Part shown: one piece after another, positions 33,857 to 45,791 of the stretch
How the letters are laid out: each line of letters begins with the position of its first letter
How positions within the stretch are numbered: the stretch's first letter is position 1
Program-made: the position numbers and the translations under genes
Notes under the pieces: model-generated
Told to the model about the DNA's origin: nothing
Databases searched by the model: none
The model's input: the letters and a program-made list of their open reading frames with translations, nothing else
Assembly (NCBI GenBank): GCA_028622995.1
Contig: JAJQJQ010000026.1
Span: 992,001-1,056,000, forward strand
Reading direction: 5' to 3'
Source of the DNA: Panagrolaimus kolymaensis
Taxonomy: Eukaryota; Nematoda; Chromadorea; Rhabditida; Panagrolaimidae
Length of the DNA stretch: 64,000 nt

Positions 33857-36826
33857 ATTTCATTAAAATTCAGAAATCAGAAAACTAACCAAAAATTCAA
33901 CTTTCAAGTTGAGTTATGGCGTTCAAAAAATGCTTTGAATTATCAATGATTGAAAAGGAATAACTAAAAAATGCAGAAATTGCCTAAAGTTCGGAAAATC
34001 AATTATTTTTAATTCAAAAAATGATTCAAAATTATCAAAAACAATTGCGAATCGCTAAAATTATAAACTGGCTTCTCAAACCAAAAAATGCGCGGTCAAT
34101 GCATTCAGCTATTATTTGTCTGCTCTCAGAACGTTCAGGAATTCGCGGTGAGATTAGCAATGACCCTTTTTAGAAAATCAAACCTGCAAGGGTTGTTGAC
34201 TCGAGAAGCGAAACGCGATCTTGATGTTTTAAAAACAAAATAAAACAGATAAAATAAAAATACTATTAAAAATTACTACAAAAAATGATTTAAAATTTAC
34301 AGTAAATTTATGAAGGGTTTGCCACTCTCAAATGACAGAGCGTTGCGAAAAAAAAACCTTTTTCTGAATAAATGTTTCTTATTATGAAACTCAAGTGAAT
34401 GATGAATTTAATAAACTTGGGGTAATTATTTAATGCCGAAAAATACAAAATGGTATTATCACGAAAAGATTTCAATAAAATACATTTTAGTTAAGAATTA
34501 GTTGCCATCATAAAACCCTAAAAAAAAAGCCCAGAAAAAGAGTTTCCAAAAATTTTTAGGATTTGACAAAATAAAACAATAAATAAAGTTAATAAGAAGG
34601 AGATAAATAATAACCTAAGAACCAAAATAATTATTAGTTTTTATACTAAATTCCTTTATCATGAAAAAGAGAGCTAATAATCGATTTTTTACTGCACCCT
34701 ACGAGAAATTTCTTTATCGATTATTCAGGGTGGAATGTTTTCGTTACGAAACACATATTTATTATGAAATCTAATTTCATTGATAAAAAAGTATTTCATA
34801 ATTTTTTATTTTTACGAGTGTATGTGAAAAGCAGTTTGATTACAGTAATATATAGTCTTTGATATAAAACAAGAAATAAACTAGAATAGAAAAATGCCAT
34901 TATTAAAAAGTTATTATGGCGTCCATATTTTTATCCAGATGCAAAGTAAATAACTTCACATGTATTATTGAACTTTCCCAAACTTAATGAATGAAGTTTT
35001 AGGCTAAAAACAGTAAAAAAACTTTCACACAACGGAGAATCATTTACTCTTTATTATTTTTATGCTAATTTAAAAATGAATTGAAAAATGCTATTTACGA
35101 TTGATTAATCATCATTATTATATTTAATTTGATTACTTTCCATTTTTCAAAAAAAAATTTTTGTACAAAAAACTTTATTTGTTTCATTTTAGGCTTGACT
35201 TTCTCTTCTTTTTTTCGTTGATTACTAAAGACTTGTTATTTTTAGGATAAATGTTTTTCAGTTAGCATAAAATCAAAAATCATTAATTAATTAATTAAAA
35301 ATCATGATTAGTAAAAAAAAGAAAAACAACCAACAAAAAAAATTTTTTGTTGGTAGTTTTATGTTTTAATGAATATTTATTTTTTGAACTTTTACACATT
35401 TTTTTCTCTTCTGTCTGATCATATTTTGTAGGTCATCAAAAATTATAATAGTGTGTATTGAGAGAGCATTTTTATTCTCCACCCAAAATAAATACATACA
35501 TTCTTCTTTATTATTTCCGGTAAACATTCGAATTAAATTTAACAAAAAAAAATTAGTCATGAACTACGAACTTTGTATTATTTATTTTTAGGTAAAATTA
35601 GAGTTTGTAAAAACGAATGTCAAAGAACAAAAAAAAAACAGAACAATAGTCCCATTTAGTGTTAAATTCCCGACCGAAAAGTCGGGAATTCCCGACTTTC
35701 CCGACCGACTCATTTTTTATCCCGACAAATAAAAAATAATAATATTAATTTTAAAAATCATTCATTTTCACCTTTATTTTAACCAAAAACTCTTTATTTA
35801 CATTTTATTTACATTTAATAGCTCATTTTTATATATTTAAATTCTTATAATTAATTTAATTAAAAAAATTCCAACACCATACCCTACATTTCGATCCCCG
35901 AATTCCCGACCGACAAAATTTTTTATCCCGACTTTTCCGACCGAGAGCAATTTCAATCCCGACTTTTTTTGAATTTCCCGACTTTTTTGTCGGTCGGATC
36001 GGGAATTTAACACTAGTCCAATTGTCGCAGATTTTTTTCTTTTTTCTTGTAATTCCATTAATTTTGTTCAAATTATTGGAACACCAAATCATTGTTTATT
36101 GGAGTAACAATAAATCGATTTTGAGTCCATGAATAATTTTAACACAAATTCAAAAATGACTAATAATCACGAAAAAAATATTTTTTAGTTTATGCAATAT
36201 TTCGAAAGAAAAAAAAAATTTACACCAACTTTTTTTTCTAAACAAAAAACAAATAAAACTGCTTTGTGCGATTTTTATCCGAAACCATAAAGACCTAAAA
36301 ATTTTTGTCACCATTTATTTTAAAGAATCATAAACTAAACCTTTTTTAAAATTCAAAAATGTCTCATCGACAGACACAAAAACAATCAAACTAAAGCTTA
36401 ACAAAAAAAGAAGAACGAATTCAAAGAATAAAAAAAGGTCATTTTTTTACAGTCACAAAATTATTTGCAGAAAATAATAAAAGTTTATTTGTTTCCATTT
36501 TTTAACTTCTGAGTTTTTCTTTCTTCGTTCTTCTTTGTATTAAATTAGTTTCTAATAATCATGTTTTTGATCAAAGCGGAACATTTGTTTTTTGTTCTTC
36601 TTAAAAACCACAATAAAAATAAAGGTAAGGCGGCAACAAACAAACAAGTTTGTGGTCTTTTTCTTTTACTTTTTTAGGTGCATGATAATATAATTTTAAA
36701 CTTGGTATATAAAAGAAAGGGGAAAGAGAAAGACAAAAGTCATTAGGCAAAAAAAGTTTTCTTCTTCTTTCTCACTTTCTTTCCTTCCTATCTTTGATTA
36801 TTTTTAATTTGTAATAATCTATAAAA
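33857..36826. other. Intergenic region with one MITE
   Basis: About 3 kb between the TIF1-like gene (-) and the secreted Cys-rich gene (+), so probably two promoters. AT-rich without coding signals, apart from the hAT-like MITE at 35657-36015. Confidence 0.5.
35657..36015. mobile_element. hAT-like MITE, copy 1
   Basis: A 359-bp non-coding element with terminal inverted repeats TAGTGTTAAATTCCCGACCG at the left and the complementary end ...CGGGAATTTAACACTA at the right. Flanked by near-identical 8-bp duplications, GTCCCATT and GTCCAATT. The interior is made of CCCGAC/GTCGGG motifs repeated in both orientations around an AT-rich core. The same family is inserted at 44968-45394. Eight-bp target duplications with TAGTG-type ends point to the hAT superfamily. 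Confidence 0.85.
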
Positions 36827-37834
36827 ATGTTGTTTTTATATTTACTTTCATTTTTATTTGTTTTTACAAATGCTGCAAAATTTGTTGATCAGGTAATACC
36901 AATAAACCATTTAATAGTCGGTTGCTAAGAATAATAATTATAGATATCTCGACAAAGTTCACAATTATTGACTGAATCCCAAAATGGTAAAACCATTCGA
37001 CAATGTTCATGCACAGAACAAAATCAATGTGTAACAGAGTTGAAAGATCAAGTTCGAGATTGTTTTGATGGATGCTTTCATAAAGTTAAAGATGTAAGTG
37101 AAAAACATATTCGCGCCATGGGATAAAGATTTATAAGAAAGTTATTTATTTTCAGGCTGGAGTGAATATTGAAAGCCTAAAAACTTGCTTCAGTTCAAAA
37201 CAATATATTGTTGATGATTTAGTTTCATGCCTTCAAGGTTCAATGAAAACGTAAGTCGTCTTGTCTTGTGTTTATTCGAAAGTCAAAAGTCATTAGTCAT
37301 TACAAAAAAAGTATTTTTTGCTATCACGTGAAAACATGTATCAACAACAGCTGCACAAAATACTGTTATTTATGGTCTAAATTTAAACCCTTTAACTTCT
37401 TTCTTTTTTTTTGCAGATGTGTTGACAACTCAAATGGCAAACAAATACCTTACACAGATATAAATATATTCTTTACAAAAGGTGAAAAGAAAATTCATCA
37501 ACAAGCTGAAATGTTTATTGCAACTATGGGTGATTCGGGTAGAATGATCATTGATTCAGCATTGGGTGTTGGAAATTGCATTAAAGATTGTATTATTGAA
37601 AAGAATAAAGGCGGGTATTGCTTTGATCATAAAGGATGTCAACTTTTAATTGAAGCTCGTCAAGCTAATAAATCTCTCAAAAAATGTATTAAATCTGTTG
37701 GATGGAAGAAAGAAGCCAGTGAACTTTGTGAATGTATGGTTAAAGCAGGCGTGGCTGAAATGAGTCAATATTGTGGGATGTTAAGAAGTATCATAGGAAG
37801 TGGACGAGGACATCATCAAAAAAGTTCCTCATAA
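36827..37834 (+). CDS. Secreted cysteine-rich protein, unrecognised
   Basis: Four exons: 36827-36892, 36944-37093, 37156-37250 and 37417-37834, giving 242 aa. A clear signal peptide (MLFLYLLSFLFVFTNAA) is followed by about 18 cysteines, including CSCTEQNQC, CFDGC, CIKDC and CECMVKAG. The spaced Cys pairs in a helical context resemble the extracellular four-helix Cys families common in nematodes, but I cannot name one with confidence. There is no TM segment and no catalytic motif. The tail is S/H/G-rich. Likely an extracellular or cuticle/eggshell-associated protein by inference only. It ends about 180 bp before the palindromic sequence that may mark the left end of the large transposon candidate. 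Confidence 0.7.
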
Positions 37835-38006
37835 ACGTTTTAAAAAAAATGCATTTACCTCTATTATTCGTCTTAATAAAATAAAATAATAATAATTACA
37901 CTAATTTGTTACCTTTCATTATCAATAACAACATAAAAATCTGTTAAAAAATCCTTGAAAATGAAAACAAAGCATTTGAAGCATTTTTTTGGCAAAGTCC
38001 CAATTT

Positions 38007-38070
38007 TCGGAAAGTAACAACCGAACGTTCGGTTAGAAACCGAACGTTCGGTTCTCACTTTCCGAAAGCT
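38007..38070. repeat. Double palindrome, possible left transposon end
   Basis: Two copies of the perfect palindrome ACCGAACGTTCGGT sit side by side and are bracketed by TTCGGAAAGTAAC and its near-complement CTCACTTTCCGAA, so the whole 64 bp folds back on itself. Confidence 0.75.
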
Positions 38071-38688
38071 TTGACACTTTTGTTGGCAAAACGTTATTTT
38101 GTGTATCGTTCGGTTTGATGCTTACGAACGAATGTGTTCGGGTTCGATAACTTTATCCATAATTTTTTTTATCAATTTTTTTTGAAATAAATATTTTTTA
38201 AATTGCTCTTTGAAGATAAAATAAATTGGAATAATACTAATATGTACTATTTAAAAAAGGCAGAAGAATAACCAAAGCTGTTGCTAAAGTTTTTTTAAAT
38301 CACAAAAATATCCCTATCACTATCTTTTCATTGAAACAAGTAATTATTTTTTTAAAATCTAGTCGTTTATGTTATCACAGATATTAATGAAACAATTTAA
38401 AAACTCAATCTGCAGCTTTGATGAAAAAACAAATCGATCAAACAAAACCAATTTGTCATAGCTGCATGGTCATTGCTTTAAAGTTTAAACGTACAAATGA
38501 AACCTTCGATATTTATTACCAAAAATACCTATGTACGCTTAGTTATATTTTTCTTGTGCATATGTTATTAAATTACAATAAGTGAATTCAATGCAAAACA
38601 GTTTAAAAAAAAGCTCGTTTCCATTAATTTTTGAGATGCCTTCAACTTTATTTTTTGTTTTTTTCTCTCTCAATATTTAGGATTGAAA

Positions 38689-38745
38689 ATGGTTTTCTTT
38701 TTTCTCTGCTACATCTCAATTGCAAATCAAGCGGCATCTTCATTC
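38689..38745 (+). other. Orphan signal-peptide exon candidate
   Basis: A T-rich acceptor is followed by ATG GTT TTC and a 19-codon hydrophobic segment (MVFFFLCYISIANQAASSF) ending at a strong GTAAGTAAG donor. Its phase does not fit exon 2 of the env-like gene downstream. It may be an alternative first exon for an unseen partner, or a relic. Confidence 0.25.
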
Positions 38746-39304
38746 GTAAGTAAGAATCACATTCGGAAACTAACTTTCAATGGAAGCCCAAAGTTTAAAA
38801 CAACAGTTTTTTTTCTTTCCAAAGATTTTTTTTATCGAATAAAAAATTTCGGCAAAAAAAGTACAAAAAGAAAGATGTAAACATTTTAATCGAAGCAAGG
38901 GATAACATTTACCAAAAAAAAGATCCGTTCTTTTTTATTTGAAAGTAGACCACGGGAATGGTTATCGATGGTGTTTTAAAGCAGATGGTGCGCAAAAAAA
39001 AATGCCGATAAAGAGCTTTTTTCCCAATTTAGAAATTGATCGAAATAAAAATTGCTTTTGATGTTTTATTTTGGATAAAAGTGAAAAGTGTATTGTAATA
39101 AAATTGTTTGATTATTGTTTTAAAAAATATTTTCTCTCTTTTACATTTTTATATTTGAATCCAATTGTTTGAATGGTTTACGGTATTTGCATTTTTGATC
39201 GTCTAAAAATTTAAATTGTGGAAAGTATTTTCAAGTTTTTTTAAATTTATTTTTTACTCAATCAATATTCTGTAAATTTGCTTATTTTATTTCATTGTCA
39301 AAAA

Positions 39305-41258
39305 ATGTTTCGTTCAATAAAAGTTATTTTATTTATCATTTTAATTGTTAATCCTGCTACACTTGCCACAGTTTTGGATGAAAAAAACCACCTGATAATC
39401 AACAGACAATTCTCGGCAAAGTACGTTTTAAAAAAAATTTCTTATTATTTTCCTTTAAAAAAACTTTTTAATTTAACCATGGCTTTCCACCATCCGCTTA
39501 TTTTTTGGTTATTTATTTAAAAAAAGACTAAATAAAATCTAAAATTTTGTTTTGATAATAGGGTAATTCGAGAAATTTTTATTGAAAGTAAAAAAGACGC
39601 ATTTACATTTATCGATAAATATAACCAAAGTTGGATTTATCGTAAATTTTCTCTGTAATTCAAACATAAAAAAGTAGCCTTTTATAAAATTATGTTGACA
39701 GTCCATTCAATCACTGCACATTAAAATGTAAAATAACTACTACCATTTTAGCATTTTCGAAGAAAAATCTGAATATTTTCGAACATTTGAATTAGATTAT
39801 TCGTTATTTTTAATTCCATTACCACCTGGTTTAAATGAAATTGCTGATGAATCAACGCGACATGAATGCTATCTTATTGCTCAAGAAATATTGCAAGAAC
39901 CCAATGAGCATATCCGAAAGGAATTAAGTTCTTGTTGTTATGAAGAAGGTCAGTTAATCAAAATGATAAGGAAAAAAATCTAATTTTAGCTTATTTAGAT
40001 AATAGTGGAGGAAGATATAAAAGACTTGCTCCTTTAATTATTGGTTTTATAATATTATCTATCCTTGGTACTGTTGGTGTTACTGCTGCTGGAGGTACTT
40101 TGTTAGCTATTAATTTTTTGGATATACGTGCTCTAAAAGCCGAAGTTAGCGAACTTAGAACGCAAAATCAATACCTTCTTGAAACTATGGCAAGACTCAA
40201 TAAAGTCACCCACAAACAAGTCCAACTCAATAATTTTCGAATCCAAACATCTTTGTACGCAAGAAATGCTGAAAGAGTAATTATGAAGCTTTTAAAGCTT
40301 CTAATTACAAAAGGACCAATCAAATTTGATTCTATGCCCTCGACAATTTCATCGCACTTTAACGTTACTGATACACCTGATACTTTTTATTTTTTTCAAT
40401 TGAAAAGCTGTAGTTCCACCAATCTTGTTATCCAAATTGTCGCAGCGCATTCAACTTTAAAGCAGACCTTGGAATGCAAGTATTTTACACATTTTGGTTA
40501 TTTCGTGAATGACCTTTACCATCAACCCAAATTTCCAACACCATTTTGCAAATCTGGAACTGGAAATAAATATTTATCCCTTGATACAACCAAATGTTTA
40601 AAAGAATTTGTGAGTAAATCACTTTTTAAATTTTTAAATGTATTTTATGTGGTGCTTTCAGAACTCGCTTAAATGCACTTCTTCGGCACTCACAGTAGCG
40701 AAGTGTAATCCAATGCAAGTAGAAAATTGTGAATTTGTGAGCCAAATTGCTGGACCCAACTACAAAATGGTTTTACAAATAGACACTTTCATCGTAATAG
40801 CCACAAAAATCAAGGTAAAATAATTTGTTTTTTAATAATAAAAATAAAAGCATGTTATGTAAAAAAGATTATTTTAGACTTATTCCATCGAAAATCCTCA
40901 TGGTCAAATCGTTACCAAATCAGTTCCAGATAGTGGAATAATGGCGATAATGTTAAATGCCGAGGATAAATTGATTCTTAGTGACTCCACATTCCAAGGA
41001 CAATCAAGATTTCCAACTCTCGTTACACATATCATTGATCCATCATCAATCGGAATTAAGCCAATCCCCGAATTCGAAGCTATAGAGCAGAGTCTTAACA
41101 ACCAAGATTTTAGTTCTAAAGCGAGAAGTTATTTTGAAGAAAATTTTTTGCTATGTACTATTATTATTGTTTTGCTTTTAGTTTTATTGATTATGAGTAT
41201 TATTTTATGTGTTAAACTTTGTTGCGGAAGTCCCACATATTATAATAATGTTCGTTAA
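39305..41258 (+). CDS. Envelope-like membrane glycoprotein with class-I-fusogen layout
   Basis: Six exons: 39305-39420, 39562-39654, 39752-39948, 39990-40609, 40662-40814 and 40878-41258, all in phase, giving 519 aa without a stop. In order: signal peptide (residues 1-21); an ectodomain subunit of about 120 residues; a basic RYKR cleavage-type site at about 144-147; immediately after it a Gly/Ala/Ile-rich hydrophobic stretch (LAPLIIGFIILSILG...); a predicted coiled coil at about 178-235; a Cys-rich region with at least seven cysteines and an NVT glycosylation site; and a C-terminal TM anchor (about 483-505) with membrane-proximal Cys pair and a 10-residue tail. This is the layout of class I viral envelope proteins and their captured host or transposon copies. 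No family member is recognised by sequence, so the fusogen reading is inference. The intact frame and introns argue for a maintained gene. Confidence 0.65.
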
Positions 41259-41396
41259 TGTATATATGATTTTCTTTTGTTTGTTTTTCTTTTAATAAAA
41301 ATTTGATAAGTTTCAAAATATTTTCTGTGAAAAAAACTAAATGTTTTATTCAAAATTATTTTACTTCTCTTTACTTATTTAAAAACTAAATTTATT

Positions 41397-41406
41397 AATA
41401 TTTCAG
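41397..41406 (+). promoter_or_regulatory. Putative trans-splice acceptor between env-like and MULE-OTU genes
   Basis: The sequence TTAATATTTCAG lies 148 bp after the env-like stop, about 110 bp after an AATAAAA signal (around 41295), and 40 bp before the MULE gene's ATG, without a matching donor nearby. This is the spacing expected of a nematode operon intercistronic region. Confidence 0.45.
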
Positions 41407-41446
41407 TAAACACATTTACGGCTGTGAACTACTGTATCATCCAGCC

Positions 41447-44400
41447 ATGCGGTTTACTTTGAAAGAGTAAGGCTTTTATTAAAACTATGACTTAAAAATT
41501 TTTTATTTCTTTTTTTTTTTTGCAGATTAAAAGCTATTGAAGCTTTAATTATTATTGATAAATTAGAAGTGGAATCGGCGATTGTGCCATGCGTGTCACA
41601 AGATGACATTGATTGTTTTGGTCGATTTTCACCAACTCGAAGAAAACTCATTAGGAGAAACAAAAATGCTATCGAATTTAATTTTATCATAAGAAATTTT
41701 CGATATGCCCGAGGAGAAAATGAAGCACTTAATCGACTTCGGAAATTATTTAATTTTAATGGAATTAACTTCCTATCTAGTGTATATGAATCCATAAATC
41801 ATAACATCTTGATAACAAAGGCAATAATGGTAATTACTACACAAAAATATTCAGAAAAAATAATTATTGTTTATTCTTACAGGAAGAGCAAATCAATTTT
41901 TTTTCGGTGCTAATGAACATCTCATCATTGGAAAAAATGGTCGGGGGCGCTGATGAAGATCTCGATCCTATACCTCCCAAAAAGTAAAAAGTAATTTCAT
42001 TTATATATATTATAAAACTTGAATTTTAGAGCGAGATATGATTGGGATCACCTAGAAGTCAAAAATTTATTAACCATTTACCTGAAGCAAGAAGAAAAAG
42101 GGATTAAAATTAAACTTCCTGACCTAATTGCAGATTTGGAACCCTATTTTAGGAAAAGGGTTCCAAAATCAACGTTATCTGATAAATTAAGCTTATTGAG
42201 AAAAAAGCCTAAAATTGATATTCAAAAAACGATTGAAGTAAGAAAATATACCATGTAAATTGATGATAAAAATATTTTTTAGCCCTTCCTCGAAAAGCTT
42301 GAGCAAGCACAAATAAAAGTTGATGTTCCAAAAGAAGGAAAAGAAAATGTTCCGGAATTGATCAAAAAAGCCTTGGGTGATTATCATGAAGCCCACCAAC
42401 AGCTTTTAAAAAATTTACAATCAAGTCTGATTAATGCTATTGATCCAGAAGCTCCATCCACATCGACTTTTTACCCAAAACTGCCCGATTTTAATAATGC
42501 CAATGATTTTGATATGGATAATAATTTTTCTTCACTTTCTGTAAGCACTTAAATTACTTTTTTTTTATTTTTTTAAAAAGGATGTTTTTAATTTTAGCCA
42601 AAAAATGCTGATACCAATGAAAATTTTAATTTGAAAAGTGTTAAAAAAGGAAGAGTGGAGAAAGCTCCTCGACGCTTGATCAAGAATAAATCATTAATTA
42701 AGGTTGCAATATTTATTAAAAAAAACTTTTTTTTAATAGGAACTTTTAGGTTTATACCTTTGGATATAATGAAAGGCTAAATAAAAATATGATTCAAATT
42801 GAATTCGATGATCACGTCATTGAATATACTCAAGAAAATGATAAGGGAAAAGGTACACGTTATTATAAATGTTCGCGGTGTGGTTCCAATGGAATATTAT
42901 ATTTTGATAACGAATTTTGGGTGGATGATCATAAAGAAGATTGCAACCCCATTCCCAAAGATCAACAAAAGGCTTGGCAAGCACAATTAAAAGCAAAGCA
43001 ACTCGTAAGCATTGGAGTTAAAATTCCACAAGCTTATAACATTGGTTATCAAGAGGCTGTAGATGCAGATGCAGAAATTTATTATAAAGCTTTTTTTAAA
43101 TTAAGAAAGCAATTGTCAAGAATTTATGGAAAAAATCTTGTTGATTGTGAGTGTGGTTCAACGGCTGTTGAATATCAATACCTTCAGTTTGCAAAAAGAA
43201 ATATCCGTTGGCTTTTAAAAGAATCCAAAAAATGTGCTATTTTTGCAAGTGATAATATGTTAAGAGTAATGGCTAAAGCTGAAGTTCTTGTAGTTGATGC
43301 AACATTTTCCATACGCCCATTTGGCTCATCACAGGTAAATAAATGCGAGCTATATATTAAATGAGAAAATGCTTTATTTTTTAGGTCTTGACAATGCATG
43401 CTCTTGTTGTTGCTGATGGAGGGCAAGAGTGGGTGCCGGTTTTGATGGCCGTGATGACGAGTAAGAAGCAAGAAGATTATGAAGAAATTGTTGCAGCTAT
43501 TTTGGAAGCTTGGAAAAGATTGGATGTCAAACCATCTTTCGGCCGAATTCATAGTGATTATGAATTAGCATTGATGAACGCCATGAAAAAGTTGGGCGGT
43601 GAATCTAAACTTCGAGGATGTCTTTTCCATTCATCGCAAGCAATTTATCTTATGATTGTGTCATCGGGTTTATATGAACATTATAAAAATGGAAGAGATG
43701 TTGATAGCAAATTCTACAGAATTAGGACTTGGCTAAGAGATATTTTAGCTGTTCCTTTATTAATGAAACCCGATATTCAATTTTATTGGAAATATGTCTT
43801 AAAATTTCCACCGAAACCAGCGACAAAAGATCAAACTTGGCCCACTGAAGCTTTGAACAAAATGCGAGATTATATTGAAGCAACCTGGATCAGCAGAAAT
43901 GACAACAGTTGGTGTTTCTTTGGATTAGATAGAGTAAGAAACACCAACAAAGCTGAAAGTCACCATAGCGTTGGAGAAAAAACATTTTCTCGGAAACCAC
44001 GATATAAGCTTTTTGTATATGAGCAAAGATTGTTTTACTCTCAATGTGAAACCCGAATTTCACAGCTTGCTCATGGTGATGCTCCTCGTGGTCGAATAAA
44101 AAAATATATTAATTTGGACAATAAACTTAAAGAATATGAAGTTGATTATATGGAAATCCGAAACAAAGTAAAAAATCTTTTTGTTTTTTTATTAAATTTA
44201 ATTCTTTTTTGTTCTTTAGGTCAGGACACAAGCAGAACTTGTGCGCTTGCTTAGCTTGCACATTAGACGTGTAAGCCATTTGCTTCATGACATTCGCAAT
44301 CGTTCTTGCAAAACCGTAAAATCAGGAAATTCACAAAAAGTAAAAGAAGCTGCAGCTCGAGCAATAATTTGGAATCCCGCCCTTAATAATATGTCAATGG

Positions 44401-45791
44401 AAGATCAACTTGATACCATTGAAAAAAGCGTTTTGGTTAACCTCGAAGATGGCATTGAAGAAAAAGATATTCATGACATTGAACTTGAAAAAATGAATGC
44501 AACGATTTTGTTTGAAAGTATGGAAGAGCAGAATGAAAAAGGAGAAGAGCCGATTTCATCTGAAGATGGTGAGAATCCAATTAAAGTGGCACAAAAAAGA
44601 GATGAACCTTATTTTGGAACAAAACCATCAGATATTGCAGATGAAGATTTTATACCAGTTGAACCAGGGGTAATATTTATTATATCATCTTAAGTTAGCA
44701 ATCATTTTTTTATAGTTTTTTTGTGGCCCCGTAACTCGTCGTTCTTGCTTTTATTATTTGAATCCACCATCAGAAAAATGGTGCAGAAACGTGTGCATAA
44801 AGTTGGGGTTATCCTTCATACAATTTCTTCACCCTTCCTTGAATGGAAGAAAACAACCAATTATTATTGAACAATGTAAAATTATTGATTTCTTGCAAGT
44901 TCGTGGCGATGGAAATTGTGGCTATAGAGCGTTAGTGATGTTATTAACTGGATGTGACAATCAACATTAGTGTTAAATTCCCGATCCGACCGACAAAAAA
45001 GTCGGGAAATTCAAAAAAAGTCGGGGTAGAAATTGCTCTCGGTCGAAAAAGTCGGGATAAAAATTTTTGTCGGTCGGGAATTCGGGGGATCGAAAAGTAG
45101 GGTATGGTGTTGGAATTTTTTTAATTAAATTCATTCTAAGAGTTAAAATATATAAAAATGAGCTATTAATGTAAATAAAATGTAAATAAAGGGTTTTTGG
45201 TTAAAATAAAGGTGAAAATGAATGATTTTTAAAATTAATATTATTATTTTTTATTTGTCGGGATAAAAAATGAGTCGGTCGGGAAAGTCGGGAAAATGTC
45301 GGGATAGAAATTATCGTCGGTCGGGAAGTCGGTCGGGAAAAAGTCGGTCGGGAAGTCGGGAATTCCCGACTTTTCGGTCGGGGATTTAACACTAATCAAC
45401 ATCCTCTTATGCGACATATTCTTTGTAAATATATCCTCGAAGATAGAATCAACTCTAACAGTAAGCTAAAACATTATTTTACAGTTTTTTAAATAATTTT
45501 TTTTAAGGATTGGAAGGCGTTTATCCAAATATGATTGAGGAAGTAACTGCAAAAATTCGTGTTGCACCCAGCGCTGCATTTCCTGAACTTTGGTTAGGCG
45601 AAGGTGATCTAGCATTCTTCAGTCGTTTGGTTGAATGTAATATTATTGTTTATTCAAAAGAAAATGAAAAATGTCAAATACACAATCATTATCAATTTGC
45701 TGGACCTTACGGAACACAAGATCCTAATCTCCCCACATTGTTGCTTAGATATTCACCCGGGCATTATTGTCCTATTTTTGATGTAAAATAA
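41447..45791 (+). CDS. MULE transposase fused to an OTU cysteine protease, interrupted by a MITE
   Basis: Eleven exons: 41447-41466, 41526-41829, 41883-41983, 42030-42237, 42283-42540, 42598-42702, 42750-43334, 43385-44167, 44220-44669, 44716-45460 (holding the MITE) and 45508-45791. Without the MITE and one target copy the frame is 1135 aa. Exons 1-6 encode an unrecognised charged N-terminal region. Exon 7 has a FLYWCH/C2HC-like zinc motif (CSRC...H...C, about 373-398) and the first transposase Asp (VVDATF, D515). Exon 8 has IHSDYE (D585), GCLFHSSQA and a late acidic residue near NKAESHH. Exon 10 starts an OTU domain (RGDGNCGYRAL, Cys1006); exon 11 supplies its histidine (GHYCPI, H1127). MULE enzymes cut and paste DNA; OTU domains cleave ubiquitin-type links. 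The MITE puts a TAG directly after CAT at 44965-44967, so only a product lacking most of the OTU domain is readable. Confidence 0.8.
44968..45394. mobile_element. hAT-like MITE, copy 2, inside the OTU exon
   Basis: 427-bp element with the same TAGTGTTAAATTCCCGA ends and CCCGAC/GTCGGG interior as the copy at 35657. Perfect 8-bp target duplication ATCAACAT at 44960-44967 and 45395-45402. Inserted in opposite internal orientation to copy 1, judged by its AT-rich core. Confidence 0.92.

Larger units (their letters stand above)
37835..39304. other. Spacer containing the palindromic end and an orphan exon
   Basis: AT-rich DNA. Contains the paired ACCGAACGTTCGGT palindromes and inverted TTCGGAAAGTAA/TCACTTTCCGAA motifs at 38007-38070, and a possible orphan signal-peptide exon at 38689-38745. 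Otherwise no coding signal seen. Confidence 0.5.

Noticed and set aside
36827..37834. Secreted Cys-rich gene as part of the transposon
   Set aside because: It ends before the left palindrome and has ordinary host-gene structure.
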